From Isoperla grammatica (taxonomy: Eukaryota; Arthropoda; Insecta; Plecoptera; Perlodidae): a stretch of DNA of 64,000 nt. The notes beneath the pieces were generated by a model. The model worked only from the letters and a program-made list of their open reading frames with translations. It was not told the origin of the DNA and ran no database searches. Location: assembly GCA_945910005.1 (NCBI GenBank), contig CAMDTW010000613.1, forward strand, positions 1 to 64,000, in the 5' to 3' direction. Each line of letters starts with the position of its first letter. Position 1 is the stretch's first letter. Both the position numbers and the translations under genes were made by a program. Below, piece after piece: positions 52,401 to 64,000 of the stretch.

Positions 52401-55400
52401 CAATTTGGTTGAAACCCTTAGGAATCCCAGCCGTATGCAAGATTCCTCTTAAAACTGGAAGTTTGTGGTAGATAGACTAAAATCAGCCAATTTCTATATT
52501 TTATGCATATTTTAACCAAAAACGACGAAAAAACTCAATTTATGCATTTTCATTATACTCTTGAAGAATGCAGCCTATAATTCTTATTTTTCAACGGAGG
52601 GTGTAACTTCTATAGAAGTTATCGAAATGTGACGAAATGGACAATTTGTGCTTATTGGAGCCTGAAACGCTCTAAAACAACGATTTGTCAACTTTGGTTG
52701 AAACCCTTAGGAATCCCGGCCGTATGCAAGATTCCTCTTAAAACTGGAAGTTTGTGGTAGATAGACTAAAATCAGCCAATTTCTATATTTTATGCATATT
52801 TTAACCAAAAACGACCAAAAAACTCAATTTATGCATTTTCATAATACTCTTTCAGAATGCACACTAACATTATTATTTTTCAACGGTTGGTGTAACTTCT
52901 AAAGTAGTTATCGAAATGTGACGAAATGGACAAATTGTGCTTATTGGAGCCTGAAACGCTCTAAAACAACGATTTGTCAACTTTAGTTGAAATCCTTAGG
53001 AATCCCGGCCGTATGCAAGATTCCTCTTAAAACTGGAAGTTTGTGGTAGATAGACTGAAATCAGCCAATTTCTATTTTTTATGCATATTTTAACCAAAAA
53101 CGACGAAAAAACTCAATTTATGCATTTTCATTATACTCTTGAAGAATGCAACCTATAATTCTTATTTTTCGACGGAGGGTGTAACTTCTATAGAAGTTAT
53201 CGAAATGTGACGAAATGGACAAATTGTGCTTATTGGAGCCTGAAACGCTCTAAAACAACGATTTGTGCAATTTGGTTGAAACCCTTAGGAATCCCAGCCG
53301 TATGCAAGATTCCTCTTAAAACTGGAAGTTTGTGGTAGATAGACTGAAATCAGCCAATTTCTATTTTTTATGCATATTTTAACCAAAAACGAGGAAAAAA
53401 CTCAATTTATGCATTTTCATTATACTCTTGAAGAATGCAACCTATAATTCTTATTTTTCGACGGAGGGTGTAACTTCTATAGAAGTTATCGAAATGAGAC
53501 GAAATGGACAAATTGTGTTAATTGGAGCCTGAAACGCTCTAAAACAACGATTTGTCAACTTTGGTTGAAACCCTTAGGAATCCCAGCCGTATGCAAGATT
53601 CCTCTTAAAACTGGAAGTTTGTGGTAGATAGACTGAAATCAGCCAATTTCTATTTTTTATGCATATTTTAACCAAAAACGACGAAAAAACTCAATTTATG
53701 CATTTTCATTATACTCTTGAAGAATGCAAAATATAATTCTTATTTTTCAACGGAGAGTGTAACTTCTATAGAAGTTATCGAAATGTGACGAAATGGACAA
53801 ATTGTGCTTATTGGAGCCTGAAACGCTCTAAAACAATGATTTGTGCAATTTGGTTGAAACCCTTAGGATTCCCAGCCGTATGCAAGATTCCTCTTAAAAC
53901 TGGAAGTTTGTGGTAGATAGACTAAAATCAGCCAATTTCTATATTTTATTCATATTTTAACCAAAAACGACCAAAAAACTCAATTTATGCATTTTCATAA
54001 TACTCTTTCAGAATGCACACTAACATTATTATTTTTCAACGGTTGGTGTAAATTCTAAAGTAGTTATCGAAATGTAGCGAAATGGACAAATTGTGCTTAT
54101 TGGAGCCTGAAACGCTCTAAAACAACGATTTGTCAACTTTGGTTGAAACCCTTAGGAATCCCAGCCGTATGCAAGATTCCTCTTAAAACTGGAAGTTTGT
54201 GGTAGATAGACTGAAATCAGCCAATTTCTATATTTTATGCATATTTTAACCAAAAACGACGAAAAAACTCAATTTATGCATTTTCATTATACTCCTGAAG
54301 AATGCAGCCTATAATTCTTATTTTTCAACGGAGGGTGTAACTTCTATAGAAGTTATCGAAATGTGACTAAATAGACAAATTGTGCTTATTGGAGCCTGAA
54401 ACGCTCTTAAACAACGATTTGTCAACTTTGGTTGAAACCCTTAGGAATCCCGGCCGTATGCAAGATTCCTCTTAAAACTGGAAGTTTGTGGTAGATAGAC
54501 TGAAATCAGCCTATTTCTATTTTTTATGCATATTTTTACCAAAAACGACGAAAAAACTCAATTTATGCATTTTCATTATACTCTTGAAGAATGCAACCTA
54601 TAATTCTTATTTTTCGACGGAGGTTGTAACTTCTATAGAAATAATCGAAATGTGACGAAATGGACAAATTGTGCTTATTGGAGCCTGAAACGCTCTAAAA
54701 CAACGATTTGTCAACTTTGGTTGAAACCCTTAGGAATCCCGGCCGTATGCAAGATTCCTCTTAAAACTGGAAGTTTGTGGTAGATAGACTGAAATCAGCC
54801 AATGTCTATTTTTGATGCATATTTTAACCAAAAACGACGAAAAAACTCAATTTATGCATTTTCATTATACTCTTGAAGAATGCAACCTATAATTCTTATT
54901 TTTCGACGGAGGGTGTAACTTCTATAGAAGTTATCGAAATGTGACGAAATGGACAAATTGTGCTTATTGGAGCCTGAAACGCTCTAAAACAACGATTTGT
55001 GTAATTTGGTTGAAACCCTTAGGAACCCCAGCCGTATGCAAGATTCCTCTTAAAACTGGAAGTTTGTGGTAGATAGACTAAAATCAGCCAATTTCTATAT
55101 TTTATGCATATTTTAACCAAAAACGACCAAAAAACTCAATTTATGCATTTTCATAATACTCTTTCAGAATTCACACTAACATTATTATTTTTCAACGGTT
55201 GGTGTAACTTCTAAAGTAGTTATCGAAATGTGACGAAATGGACAAATTGTGCTTATTGGAGCCTGAAACGCTCTAAAACAACGATTTGTCAACTTTGGTT
55301 GAAACCCTTAGGAATCCCAGCCGTATGCAAGATTCCTCTTAAAACTGGAAGTTTGTGGTAGATAGACTGAAATCAGCCAATTTCTATTTTTTATGCATAT

Positions 55401-56824
55401 TTTAACCAAAAACGACGAAAAAACTCAATTTATGCATTTTCATTATACTCTTGAAGAATGCAACCTATAATTCTTATTTTTCGACGGAGGGTGTAACTTC
55501 TATAGAAGTTATCGAAATGAGACGAAATGGACAAATTGTGTTAATTGGAGCCTAAAACGCTCTAAAACAACGATTTGTCAACTTTGGTTGAAACCCTTAG
55601 GAATCCCAGCCGTATGCAAGATTCCTCTTAAAACTGGAAGTTTGTGGTAGATAGACTGAAATCAGCCAATTTCTATTTTTTATGCATATTTTAACCAAAA
55701 ACGACGAAAAAGCTCAATTTATGCATTTTCATTATACTCTTGAAGAATGCAAAATATAATTCTTATTTTTCAACGGAGAGTGTAACTTCTATAGAAGTTA
55801 TCGAAATGTGACGAAATGGACAAATTGTGCTTATTGGAGCCTGAAACGCTCTAAAACAATGATTTGTGCAATTTGGTTGAAACCCTTAGGAATCCCAGCC
55901 GTATGCAAGATTCCTCTTAAAACTGGAAGTTTGTGGTAGATAGACTAAAATCAGCCAATTTCTATATTTTATTCATATTTTAACCAAAAACGACCAAAAA
56001 ACTCAATTTATGCATTTTCATAATACTCTTTCAGAATGCACACTAACATTATTATTTTTCAACGGTTGGTGTAAATTCTAAAGTAGTTATCGAAATGTAG
56101 CAAAATGGACAAATTGTGCTTATTGGAGCCTGAAACGCTCTAAAACAACGATTTGTCAACTATGGTTGAAACCCTTAGGAATCCCAGCCGTATGCAAGAT
56201 TCCTCTTAAAACTGGAAGTTTGTGGTAGATAGACTGAAATCAGCCAATTTCTATATTTTATGCATATTTTAACCAAAAACGACGAAAAAACTCAATTTAT
56301 GCATTTTCATTATACTCTTGAAGAATGCAGCCTATAATTCTTATTTTTCAACGGAGGGTGTAACTTCTATAGAAGTTATCGAAATGAGACTAAATAGACA
56401 AATTGTGCTTATTGGAGCCTGAAACGCTCTTAAACAACGATTTGTCAACTTTGGTTGAAACCCTTAGGAATCCCGGCCGTATGCAAGATTCCTCTTAAAA
56501 CTGGAAGTTTGTGGTAGATAGACTGAAATCAGCCTATTTCTATTTTTTATGCATATTTTTACCAAAAACGACGAAAAAACTCAATTTATGCATTTTCATT
56601 ATACTCTTGAAGAATGCAACCTATAATTCTTATTTTTCGACGGAGGTTGTAACTTCTATAGAAATAATCGAAATGTGACGAAATGGACAAATTGTGCTTA
56701 TTGGAGCCTGAAACGCTCTAAAACAACGATTTGTCAACTTTGGTTGAAACCCTTAGGAATCCCGGCCGTATGCAAGATTCCTCTTAAAACTGGAAGTTTG
56801 TGGTAGATAGACTGATTTCAGTCT
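46392..56824 (-). repeat. Minus-orientation block 8
   Basis: About 36 monomers. The block is a direct copy of much of 25861-36400 with monomer-sized insertions and deletions. It holds the third truncated 65-bp monomer (50800), the GTTTAACTTG monomer (52022) and a third 9-mer. After about 55190 it continues with another partial 9-mer (GAGACG at 55517, CAAAATATAATTC at 55750, AAATGTAGC near 56095) up to the switch. Confidence 0.94.
50800..50864 (-). repeat. 65-bp truncated monomer, copy 3
   Basis: The joint and 65-bp spacing are the same as at 29409 and 39013. Downstream marks (GAGGGTTCACC at 51731, GTTTAACTTG at 52022) keep the same distances as in the first copy. Confidence 0.93.
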
Positions 56825-56863
56825 AGACTGATTTCAGTCTATCTACCACAAACTTCCAGTTTT
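56786..56863. other. Head-to-head palindrome, orientation switch minus to plus (junction 8)
   Basis: The left arm ending GTAGATAGACTGA (56815) and the right arm TCAGTCTATCTAC (from 56834) are exact reverse complements. The centre (56824.5) is a perfect 14-bp palindrome, TCAGTCTAGACTGA (56818-56831), and only the T/T pairs at 56816/56833 and 56817/56832 mismatch. TAGACTGATTTCAGTC is present twice in tandem here, once as extra sequence. Outward the arms continue as inverted satellite monomers. Confidence 0.92.
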
Positions 56864-57007
56864 AAGAGGAATCTTGCATACGGCTGGGATTCCTAAGGGT
56901 TTCAACCAAAGTTGACAAATCGTTGTTTTAGAGCGTTTCAGGCTCCAATAAGCACAATTTGTCCATTTCGTCACATTTCGATAACTACTTTAGAAGTTAC
57001 ACCAACC

Positions 57008-60000
57008 GTTGAAAAATAATAATGTTAGTGTGCATTCTGAAAGAGTATTATGAAAATGCATAAATTGAGTTTTTTGGTCGTTTTTGGTTAAAATATGAAT
57101 AAAATATAGAAATTGGCTGATTTTAGTCTATCTACCACAAACTTCCAGTTTTAAGAGGAATCTTGCATACGGCTGGGATTCCTAAGGGTTTCAACCAAAT
57201 TGCACAAATCGTTGTTTTAGAGCGTTTCAGGCTCCAATAAGCACAATTTGTCCATTTCGTCACATTTCGATAACTTCTATAGAAGTTACACTCTCCGTTG
57301 AAAAATAAGAATTATATTTTGCATTCTTCAAGAGTATTATGAAAATGCATAAATTGAGTTTTTTGGTCGTTTTTGGTTAAAATATGGATAAAACATAGAA
57401 ATTGGCTGATTTCAGTCTATCTACCACAAACTTCGAGTTTTAAGAGGAATCTTGCATACAGCTGGGATTCCTAAGTGTTTCAACCAAAGTTGACAAATCG
57501 TTGTTTTAAAGCGTTTCAGGCTCTAATAAGCACAATTTGTCCATTTCGTCTTATTTCGATTACTTCTATAGAAGTTACACCCTCCGTTGAAAAATAAGAA
57601 TTATAGGCTGCATTCTTCAAGAGTATAATGAAAATGCATAAATTGAGTTTTTTCGTCGTTTTTGGTTAAAATATGCATAAAAAATAGAAATTGGCTGATT
57701 TCAGTCTATCTACCACAAACTTCCAGTTTTAAGAGGAATCTTGCATACGGCTGGGATTCCTAAGGGTTTCAACCAAATTGCACAAATCGTTGTTTTAGAG
57801 CGTTTAAGGCTCCAATAAGCACAATTTGTCCATTTCGTCACATTTCGATAACTTCTGTAGAAGTTACACCCTCCGTTGAAAAATAAGAATTATAGGCTGC
57901 ATTCTTCAAGAGTATAATGAAAATGCATAAATTGAGTTTTTTCGTCGTTTTTGGTTAAAATTTGCAATAAATATAGAAATTGGCTGATTTTAGTCTATCT
58001 ACCACAAACTTCCAGTTTTAAGAGGAATCTTGCATACGGCTGGGATTCCTAAGGGTTTCAACCAAATTGCACAAATCGTTGTTTTAGAGCGTTTCAGGCT
58101 CCAATAAGCACAATTTGTCCATTTCGTCACATTTCGATAACTTCTATAGAAGTTACAACCTGCGTCGAAAAATAAGAATTATAGGTTGCATTCTTCAAGA
58201 GTATAATGAAAATGCATAAATTGAGTTTTTTCGTCGTTTTTGGTTAAAATATGCATCAAAAATAGACATTGGCTGATTTCAGTCTATCTACCACAAACTT
58301 CCAGTTTTAAGATGAATCTTGCATACGGCCGGGATTCCTAAGGGTTTCAACCAAAGTTGACAAATCGTTGTTTTAAAGCGTTTCAGGCTCCAATAAGCAC
58401 AATTTGTCCATTTCGTCACATTTCGATAATTTCTATAGAAGTTACAACCTCCGTCGAAAAATAAGAATTATAGGTTGCATTCTTCAAGAGTATAATGAAA
58501 ATGCATAAATTGAGTTTTTTCGTCGTTTTTGGTAAAAATATGCATAAAAAATAGAAATAGGCTGATTTCAGTCTATCTACCACAAACTTCCAGTTTTAAG
58601 AGGAATCTTGCATACGGCCGGGATTCCTAAGGGTTTCAACCAAAGTTGACAAATCGTTGTTTAAGAGCGTTTCAGGCTCCAATAAGCACAATTTGTCCAT
58701 TTCGTCACATTTCGATAACTTCTATAGAAGTTACACCCTCCGTTGAAAAATAAGAATTATAGGCTGCATTCTTCAAAAGTATAATGAAAATGCATAAATT
58801 GAGTTTTTTCGTCGTTTTTGGTTAAAATATGCATAAAATATAGAAATTGGCTGATTTCAGTCTATCTACCACAAACTTCCAGTTTTAAGAGGAATCTTGC
58901 ATACGGCTGGGATTCCTAAGGGTTTCAACCAAATTGCACAAATCGTTGTTTTAGAGCGTTTCAGGCTCCAATAAGCACAATTTGTCCATTTCGTCACATT
59001 TCGATAACTTCTATAGAAGTTACACTCTCCGTTGAAAAATAAGAATTATATTTTGCATTCTTCAAGAGTATTATGAAAATGCATAAATTGAGTTTTTTGG
59101 TCGTTTTTGGTTAAAATATGGATAAAACATAGAAATTGGCTGATTTCAGTCCATCTACCACAAACTTCGAGTTTTAAGAGGAATCTTGCATACAGCTGGG
59201 ATTCCTAAGTGTTTCAACCAAAGTTGACAAATCGTTGTTTTAGAGCGTTTCAGGCTCCAATAAGCACAATTTGTCCATTTCGTCACATTTCGATTACTTC
59301 TATAGAAGTTACACCCTCCGTTGAAAAATAAGAATTATAGGCTGCATTCTTCAAGAGTATAATGAAAATGCATAAATTGAGTTTTTTCGTCGTTTTGGTT
59401 AAAATATGCATAAAAAATAGAAATTGGCTGATTTCAGTCTATCTACCACAAACTTCCAGTTTTAAGAGGAATCTTGCATACGGCTGGGATTCCTAAGGGT
59501 TTCAACCAAAGTTGACAAATCGTTGTTTTAGAGCGTTTCAGGCTCCAATTAACACAATTTGTCCATTTCGTCACATTTCGATAATTTCTATAGAAAATAC
59601 ACCCTCCGTCGAAAAATAAGAATTATAGGTTGCATTCTTCAAGAGTATAATGAAAATGCATAAATTGAGTTTTTTCGTCGTTTTTGGTTAAAATATGCAT
59701 AAAAAATAGAAATTGGCTTATTTCAGTCTATCTACCACAAACTTCCAGTTTTAAGAGGAATCTTGCATACGGCTGGGATTCCTAAGGGTTTCAACTAAAT
59801 TGCACAAATCGTTGTTTTAGAGCGTTTCAGGCTCCAATAAGTACAATTTGTCCATTTCGTCACATTTCGATAACTTCTATAGAAGTTACACCCTCCGTCG
59901 AAAAATAAGAATTATAGGTTGCATTCTTCAAGAGTATAATGAAAATGCATAAATTGAGTTTTTTCGTCGTTTTTGGTTAAAATATGCATAAAAAATAGAA

Positions 60001-63000
60001 ATTGGCTGATTTCAGTCTATCTACCACAAACTTCCAGTTTTAAGAGGAATCTTGCATACGGCCGGGGTTCCTAAGGGTTTCAACCAAAGTTGACAAATCG
60101 TTGTTTTAGAGCGTTTCAGGCTCCAATAAGCACAATTTGTCCATTTCGTCACATTTCGATAATTTCTATAGAAGTTACACCCTCCGTCGAAAAATAAGAA
60201 TTATAGGTTGCATTCTTCAAGAGTATAATGAAAATGCATAAATTGAGTTTTTTCGTCGTTTTTGGTAAAAATATGCATAAAAAATAGAAATTGGCTGATT
60301 TCAGTCTATCTACCACAAACTTCCAGTTTTAAGAGGAATCTTGCATACGGCTGGATTCCTAAGGGTTACAACCAAAGTTGACAAATCGTTGTTTTAGAGC
60401 GTTTCAGGCTCCAATAAGCACAATTTGTCCATTTCGTCACATTTCGATAACTTCTTTAGAAGTTACACCAACCGTTGAAAAATAATAATGTTAGTGTGCA
60501 TTCTGAAAGAGTATTATGAAAATGCATAAATTGAGTTTTTTGGTCGTTTTGGTTAAAATATGCATAAAATATAGAACTTGGCTGATTTTAGTCTATCTAC
60601 CACAAACTTCCAGTTTTAAGAGGAATCTTGCATACGGCCGGGATTCCTAAGGGTTTCAACCAAAGTTGACAAATCGTTGTTTTAGAGCGTTTCAGGCTCC
60701 AATAAGCACAAATTGTCCATTTCGTCACATTTCGATAACTTCTATAGAAGTTACACCCTCCGTTGAAAAATAAGAATTATAGGCTGCATTCTTCAAGAGT
60801 ATAATGAAAATGCATAAATTGAGTTTTTTCGTCGTTTTTGGTTAAAATATGCATAAAAAATAGAAATTGGCTGATTTCAGTCTATCTACCACAAACTTCC
60901 AGTTTTAAGAGGAATCTTGCATACGGCTGGGATTCCTAAGGGTTTCAACCAAATTGCACAAATCGTTGTTTTAGAGCGTTTCAGGCTCCAATAAGCACAA
61001 TTTGTCCATTTCGTCACATTTCGATAACTTCTGTAGAAGTTACACCCTCCGTTGAAAAATAAGAATTATAGGCTGCATTCTTCAAGAGTATAATGAAAAT
61101 GCATAAATTGAGTTTTTTCGTCGTTTTTGGTTAAAATATGCATAAAAAATAGAAATTGGCTGATTTCAGTCTATCTACCACAAACTTCCAGTTTTAAGAG
61201 GAATCTTGCATACGGCCGGGATTCCTAAGGGTTTCAACCAAAGTTGACAAATCGTTGTTTTAGAGCGTTTCAGGCTCCAATAAGCACAATTTGTCCATTT
61301 CGTCACATTTCGATAATTTCTATAGAAGTTACAACCTCCGTCGAAAAATAAGAATTATAGGTTGCATTCTTCAAGAGTATAATGAAAATGCATAAATTGA
61401 GTTTTTTCGTCGTTTTTGGTAAAAATATGCTTAAAAAATAGAAATAGGCTGATTTCAGTCTATCTACCACAAACTTCCAGTTTTAAGAGGAATCTTGCAT
61501 ACGGCCGGGATTCCTAAGGGTTTCAACCAAAGTTGACAAATCGTTGTTTAAGAGCGTTTCAGGCTCTAATAGCACAATTTGTCCATTTCGTCACATTTCG
61601 ATAACTTCTATAGAAGTTACACCCTCCGTTGAAAAATAAGAATTATAGGCTGCATTCTTCAAGAGTATAATGAAAATGCATAAATTGAGTTTTTTCGTCG
61701 TTTTTGGTTAAAATATGCATAAAATATAGAAATTGGCTGATTTCAGTCTATCTACCACAAACTTCCAGTTTTAAGAGGAATCTTGCATACAGCTGGGATT
61801 CCTAAGGGTTTCAACCAAATTGCACAAATCGTTGTTTTAGAGCGTTTCAGGCTCCAATAAGCACAATTTGTCCATTTCGTCACATTTCGATAACTTCTAT
61901 AGAAGTTACACTCTCCGTTGAAAAATAAGAATTATATTTTGCATTCTTCAAGAGTATTATGAAAATGCATAAATTGAGTTTTTTGGTCGTTTTTGGTTAA
62001 AATATGGATAAAACATAGAAATTGGCTGATTTCAGTCCATCTACCACAAACTTCGAGTTTTAAGAGGAATCTTGCATACAGCTGGGATTCCTAAGTGTTT
62101 CAACCAAAGTTGACAAATCGTTGTTTTAGAGCGTTTCAGGCTCCAATTAGCACAATTTGTCCATTTCGTGACATTTCGATTACTTCTATAGAAGTTACAC
62201 CCTCCGTTGAAAAATAAGAATTATAGGCTGCATTCTTCAAGAGTATAATGAAAATGCATAAATTGAGTTTTTTCGTCGTTTTGGTTAAAATATGCATAAA
62301 AAATAGAAATTGGCTGATTTCAGTCTATCTACCACAAACTTCCAGTTTTAAGAGGAATCTTGCATACGGCTGGGATTCCTAAGGGTTTCAACCAAAGTTG
62401 ACAAATCGTTGTTTTAGAGCGTTTCAGGCTCCAATTAACACAATTTGTCCATTTCGTCACATTTCGATAACTTCTATAGAAGTTACACCCTCCGTCGAAA
62501 AATAAGAATTATAGGTTGCATTCTTCAAGAGTATAATGAAAAATGCATAAATTGAGTTTTTTCGTCGTTTTTGGTTAAAATATGCATAAAAAATAGAAAT
62601 TGGCTGATTTCAGTCTATCTACCACAAACTTCCAGTTTTAAGAGGAATCTTGCATACGGCTGGGATTCCTAAGGGTTTCAACCAAATTGCACAAATCGTT
62701 GTTTTAGAGCGTTTCAGGCTCCAATAAGTACAATTTGTCCATTTCGTCACATTTCGATAACTTCTATAGAAGTTACACCCTCCGTCGAAAAATAAGAATT
62801 ATAGGTTGCATTCTTCAAGAGTATAATGAAAATGCATAAATTGAGTTTTTTCGTCGTTTTTGGTTAAAAATATGCATAAAAAATAGAAATTGGCTGATTT
62901 CAGTCTATCTACCACCAAAATTCCAGTTTTAAGAGGAATCTTGCATACGGCCGGGGTTCCTAAGGGTTTCAACCAAAGTTGACAAATCGTTGTTTTAGAG

Positions 63001-64000
63001 CGTTTCAGGCTCCAATAAGCACAATTTGTCCATTTCGTCACATTTCGATAATTTCTATAGAAGTTACACCCTCCGTCGAAAAATAAGAATTATAGGTTGC
63101 ATTCTTCAAGAGTATAATGAAAATGCATAAATTGAGTTTTTTCGTCGTTTTTAGTTAAAATATGCATAAAAAATAGAAATTGGCTGATTTCAGTCTATCT
63201 ACCACAAACTTCCAGTTTTAAGAGGAATCTTGCATACGGCTGGGATTCCTAAGGGTTTCAACCAAAGTTGACAAATCGTTGTTTTAGAGCGTTTCAGGCT
63301 CCAATAAGCAAAATTTGTCCATTTCGTCACATTTCGATAACTACTTTAGAAGTTACACCAACCGTTGAAAAATAATAATGTTAGTGTGCATTCTGAAAGA
63401 GTATTATGAAAATGCATAAATTGAGTTTTTTGGTCGTTTTTGGTTAAAATATGCATAAAATATAGAAATTGGCTGATTTTAGTCTATCTACCACAAACTT
63501 CCAGTTTTAAGAGGAATCTTGCATACGGCCGGGATTCCTAAGGGTTTCAACCAAAGTTGACAAATCGTTGTTTTAGAGCGTTTCAGGCTCCAAAGGGCAC
63601 AAATTGTCCATTTCGTCACATTTCGATAACTTCTATAGAAGTTACACCCTCCGTTGAAAAATAAGAATTATAGGCTGCATTCTTCAAGAGTATTATGAAA
63701 ATGCATAAATTGAGTTTTTTGGTCGTTTTTGGTTAAAATATGGATAAAACATAGAAATTGGCTGATTTCAGTCTATCTACCACAAACTTCGAGTTTTAAG
63801 AGGAATCTTGCATACAGCTGGGATTCCTAAGTGTTTCAACCAAAGTTGACAAATCGTTGTTTTAAAGCGTTTCAGGCTCCAATAAGCACAATTTGTTCAT
63901 TTCGTTACATTTCGATTACTTCTATAGAAGTTACACCCTCCGTTGAAAAATAAGAATTATAGGCTGCATTCTTCAAGAGTATAATGAAAATGCATAAATT
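57008..64000 (+). repeat. Direct copy of window positions 1 to about 5840
   Basis: The offset is exactly 57007 for 1-2600, then 57006 up to 3179 after a one-base T-run difference near 2650. Rare private marks match, including GTCTTATTTC, GTTTAAGGCTCC, CAAAAGTATAATG and GAAAATACACC. From 61340 the match resumes with 3180 onward at offsets of 58159-58162. The difference is the inserted 4-monomer block at 60186-61339. Confidence 0.93.
60186..61339 (+). repeat. Four-monomer insertion (1154 bp) in the duplicated block
   Basis: It consists of a K-like monomer (60186, with private one-base loss CGGCTGGATTCC and GGGTTACAACC), A' (60474), C (60762) and a mosaic starting as N and ending as E (61051). 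It is absent between 3179 and 3180. The type order K-A'-(L missing)-C-N/E follows the 12-mer, so unequal exchange between offset HOR copies is enough to explain it. Confidence 0.85.

Larger units (their letters stand above)
44004..55190. repeat. Second copy of the 23762-36400 inverted segment
   Basis: The copy preserves the minus-plus-minus arrangement and both switches. Offsets are 20242 at 23762-24822, 20531 at the fold-back centre, 20528 at the private GCAATCAAATTG (27689/48217), 20815 at ATTGCAAATT (28731/49546), 21391 at the truncated monomer, 21390 at GTTTAACTTG (30632/52022), and 18788 from 33234/52022 on. Every shift is close to a whole number of 289-bp monomers. Confidence 0.85.
1..64000. 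repeat. 289-bp satellite DNA array (entire window)
   Basis: The window is filled end to end by a tandem 289-bp monomer. Boxes GTTGAAAAAT/GTCGAAAAAT recur at 1, 290, 579, 868, 1157, 1446, 1735, 2024 and 2313, exactly 289 bp apart, and spacing stays 287-291 bp elsewhere in the plus blocks. One monomer (579-867) has 100 G+C of 289. Landmarks in order are: the start box, GAAAATGCATAAATTGAG, a T6/T5/A4/A6 tract region, a CTGATTTCAG box, CTACCACAAACTTC, CTTGCATACGG, ATCGTTGTTT, TTTCGTCACATTTCGAT, and an 18-bp dyad. Types differ at perhaps 5-12% of positions by eye. The absence of any unique DNA, plus HOR structure, is typical of eukaryotic centromeric or heterochromatic satellite. The satellite family and species are not recognised. 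No stretch lacks repeat sequence. Confidence 0.98.
56825..64000 (+). repeat. Plus-orientation block 9
   Basis: Partial K, then A 57008, B 57297, C 57586, D 57875, E 58164, F 58453, G 58742, B' 59031, H 59320, I 59608, J 59897, K-like 60186, A' 60474, C 60762, N/E mosaic 61051, F 61340, G 61628, B' 61917, H 62206, I 62494, J 62784, K 63075, A' 63364, L 63653, H 63942 (cut by the window end). Confidence 0.95.

Noticed and set aside
62799..63041. 80-codon minus-strand reading frame
   Set aside because: It is kept open by the extra A at 62870 and the ACCACCAAAATTCC variant; it is a repeat reading and not a gene.
1..64000. CRISPR array
   Set aside because: Units are 289 bp and similar along their full length, with no short repeat separated by unrelated spacers. 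The GTTTTAGAGC motif resembles the start of a Cas9-type repeat but is a chance match inside the monomer.
1..64000. Bacterial promoter motifs (TATAAT in GAGTATAATG)
   Set aside because: The hexamer is present once per monomer in 35% GC DNA, without a spaced partner box or a downstream gene. The context is eukaryotic satellite.

Overview
The whole 64 kb is one satellite-DNA array. It is a 289-bp, AT-rich monomer (100 G+C in the 289 bases at 579-867, about 35% by hand count) repeated about 221 times, with no unique sequence, gene, RNA gene or transposon visible. The array runs off both ends of the window. Megabase-style satellite with higher-order repeats (HORs) points to a eukaryotic centromeric, pericentromeric or other heterochromatic block. 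I do not recognise the monomer family and cannot name the organism. The few open reading frames of 60-97 codons are readings of the repeat itself and are not annotated as genes.

I number monomers from the GTTGAAAAAT or GTCGAAAAAT box and call the orientation of the unit at 12424 plus. The layout is a mosaic of nine orientation blocks: plus 1-23762, minus 23763-24822, plus 24831-25860, minus 25861-40410, plus 40419-43062, minus 43063-45064, plus 45073-46391, minus 46392-56824, plus 56825-64000. About 56% of the window is plus and 44% minus. The eight switches are abrupt and lie inside monomers.

Monomers fall into recognisable types, which I name A, A', B, B', C, D, E, F, G, H, I, J, K, L, N and O by private variants. 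The cleanest HOR is a 12-mer, C-N-E-F-G-B'-H-I-J-K-A'-L, at 12424-15889 (3466 bp). Most other plus-strand stretches are this unit cut, internally duplicated as 6-mers, or recombined. The minus blocks carry a 9-monomer HOR (2602-bp period at 30632 and 33234) and private monomers that I did not see in plus blocks.

Large copies are superimposed on this. The first 7 kb reappears as a direct copy at 57008-64000 with one extra 4-monomer block. The interval 23762 to about 36400, including its orientation switches, reappears at 44004 to about 55190. A third minus-strand copy of part of it ends at 40410. Every monomer carries an 18-bp dyad (TAACTTCTATAGAAGTTA or a close variant) and a run of roughly 10-bp-phased A/T tracts. 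These are the only candidate functional elements I can point to. The strongest finding is the inverted-HOR architecture with reused and duplicated breakpoints.
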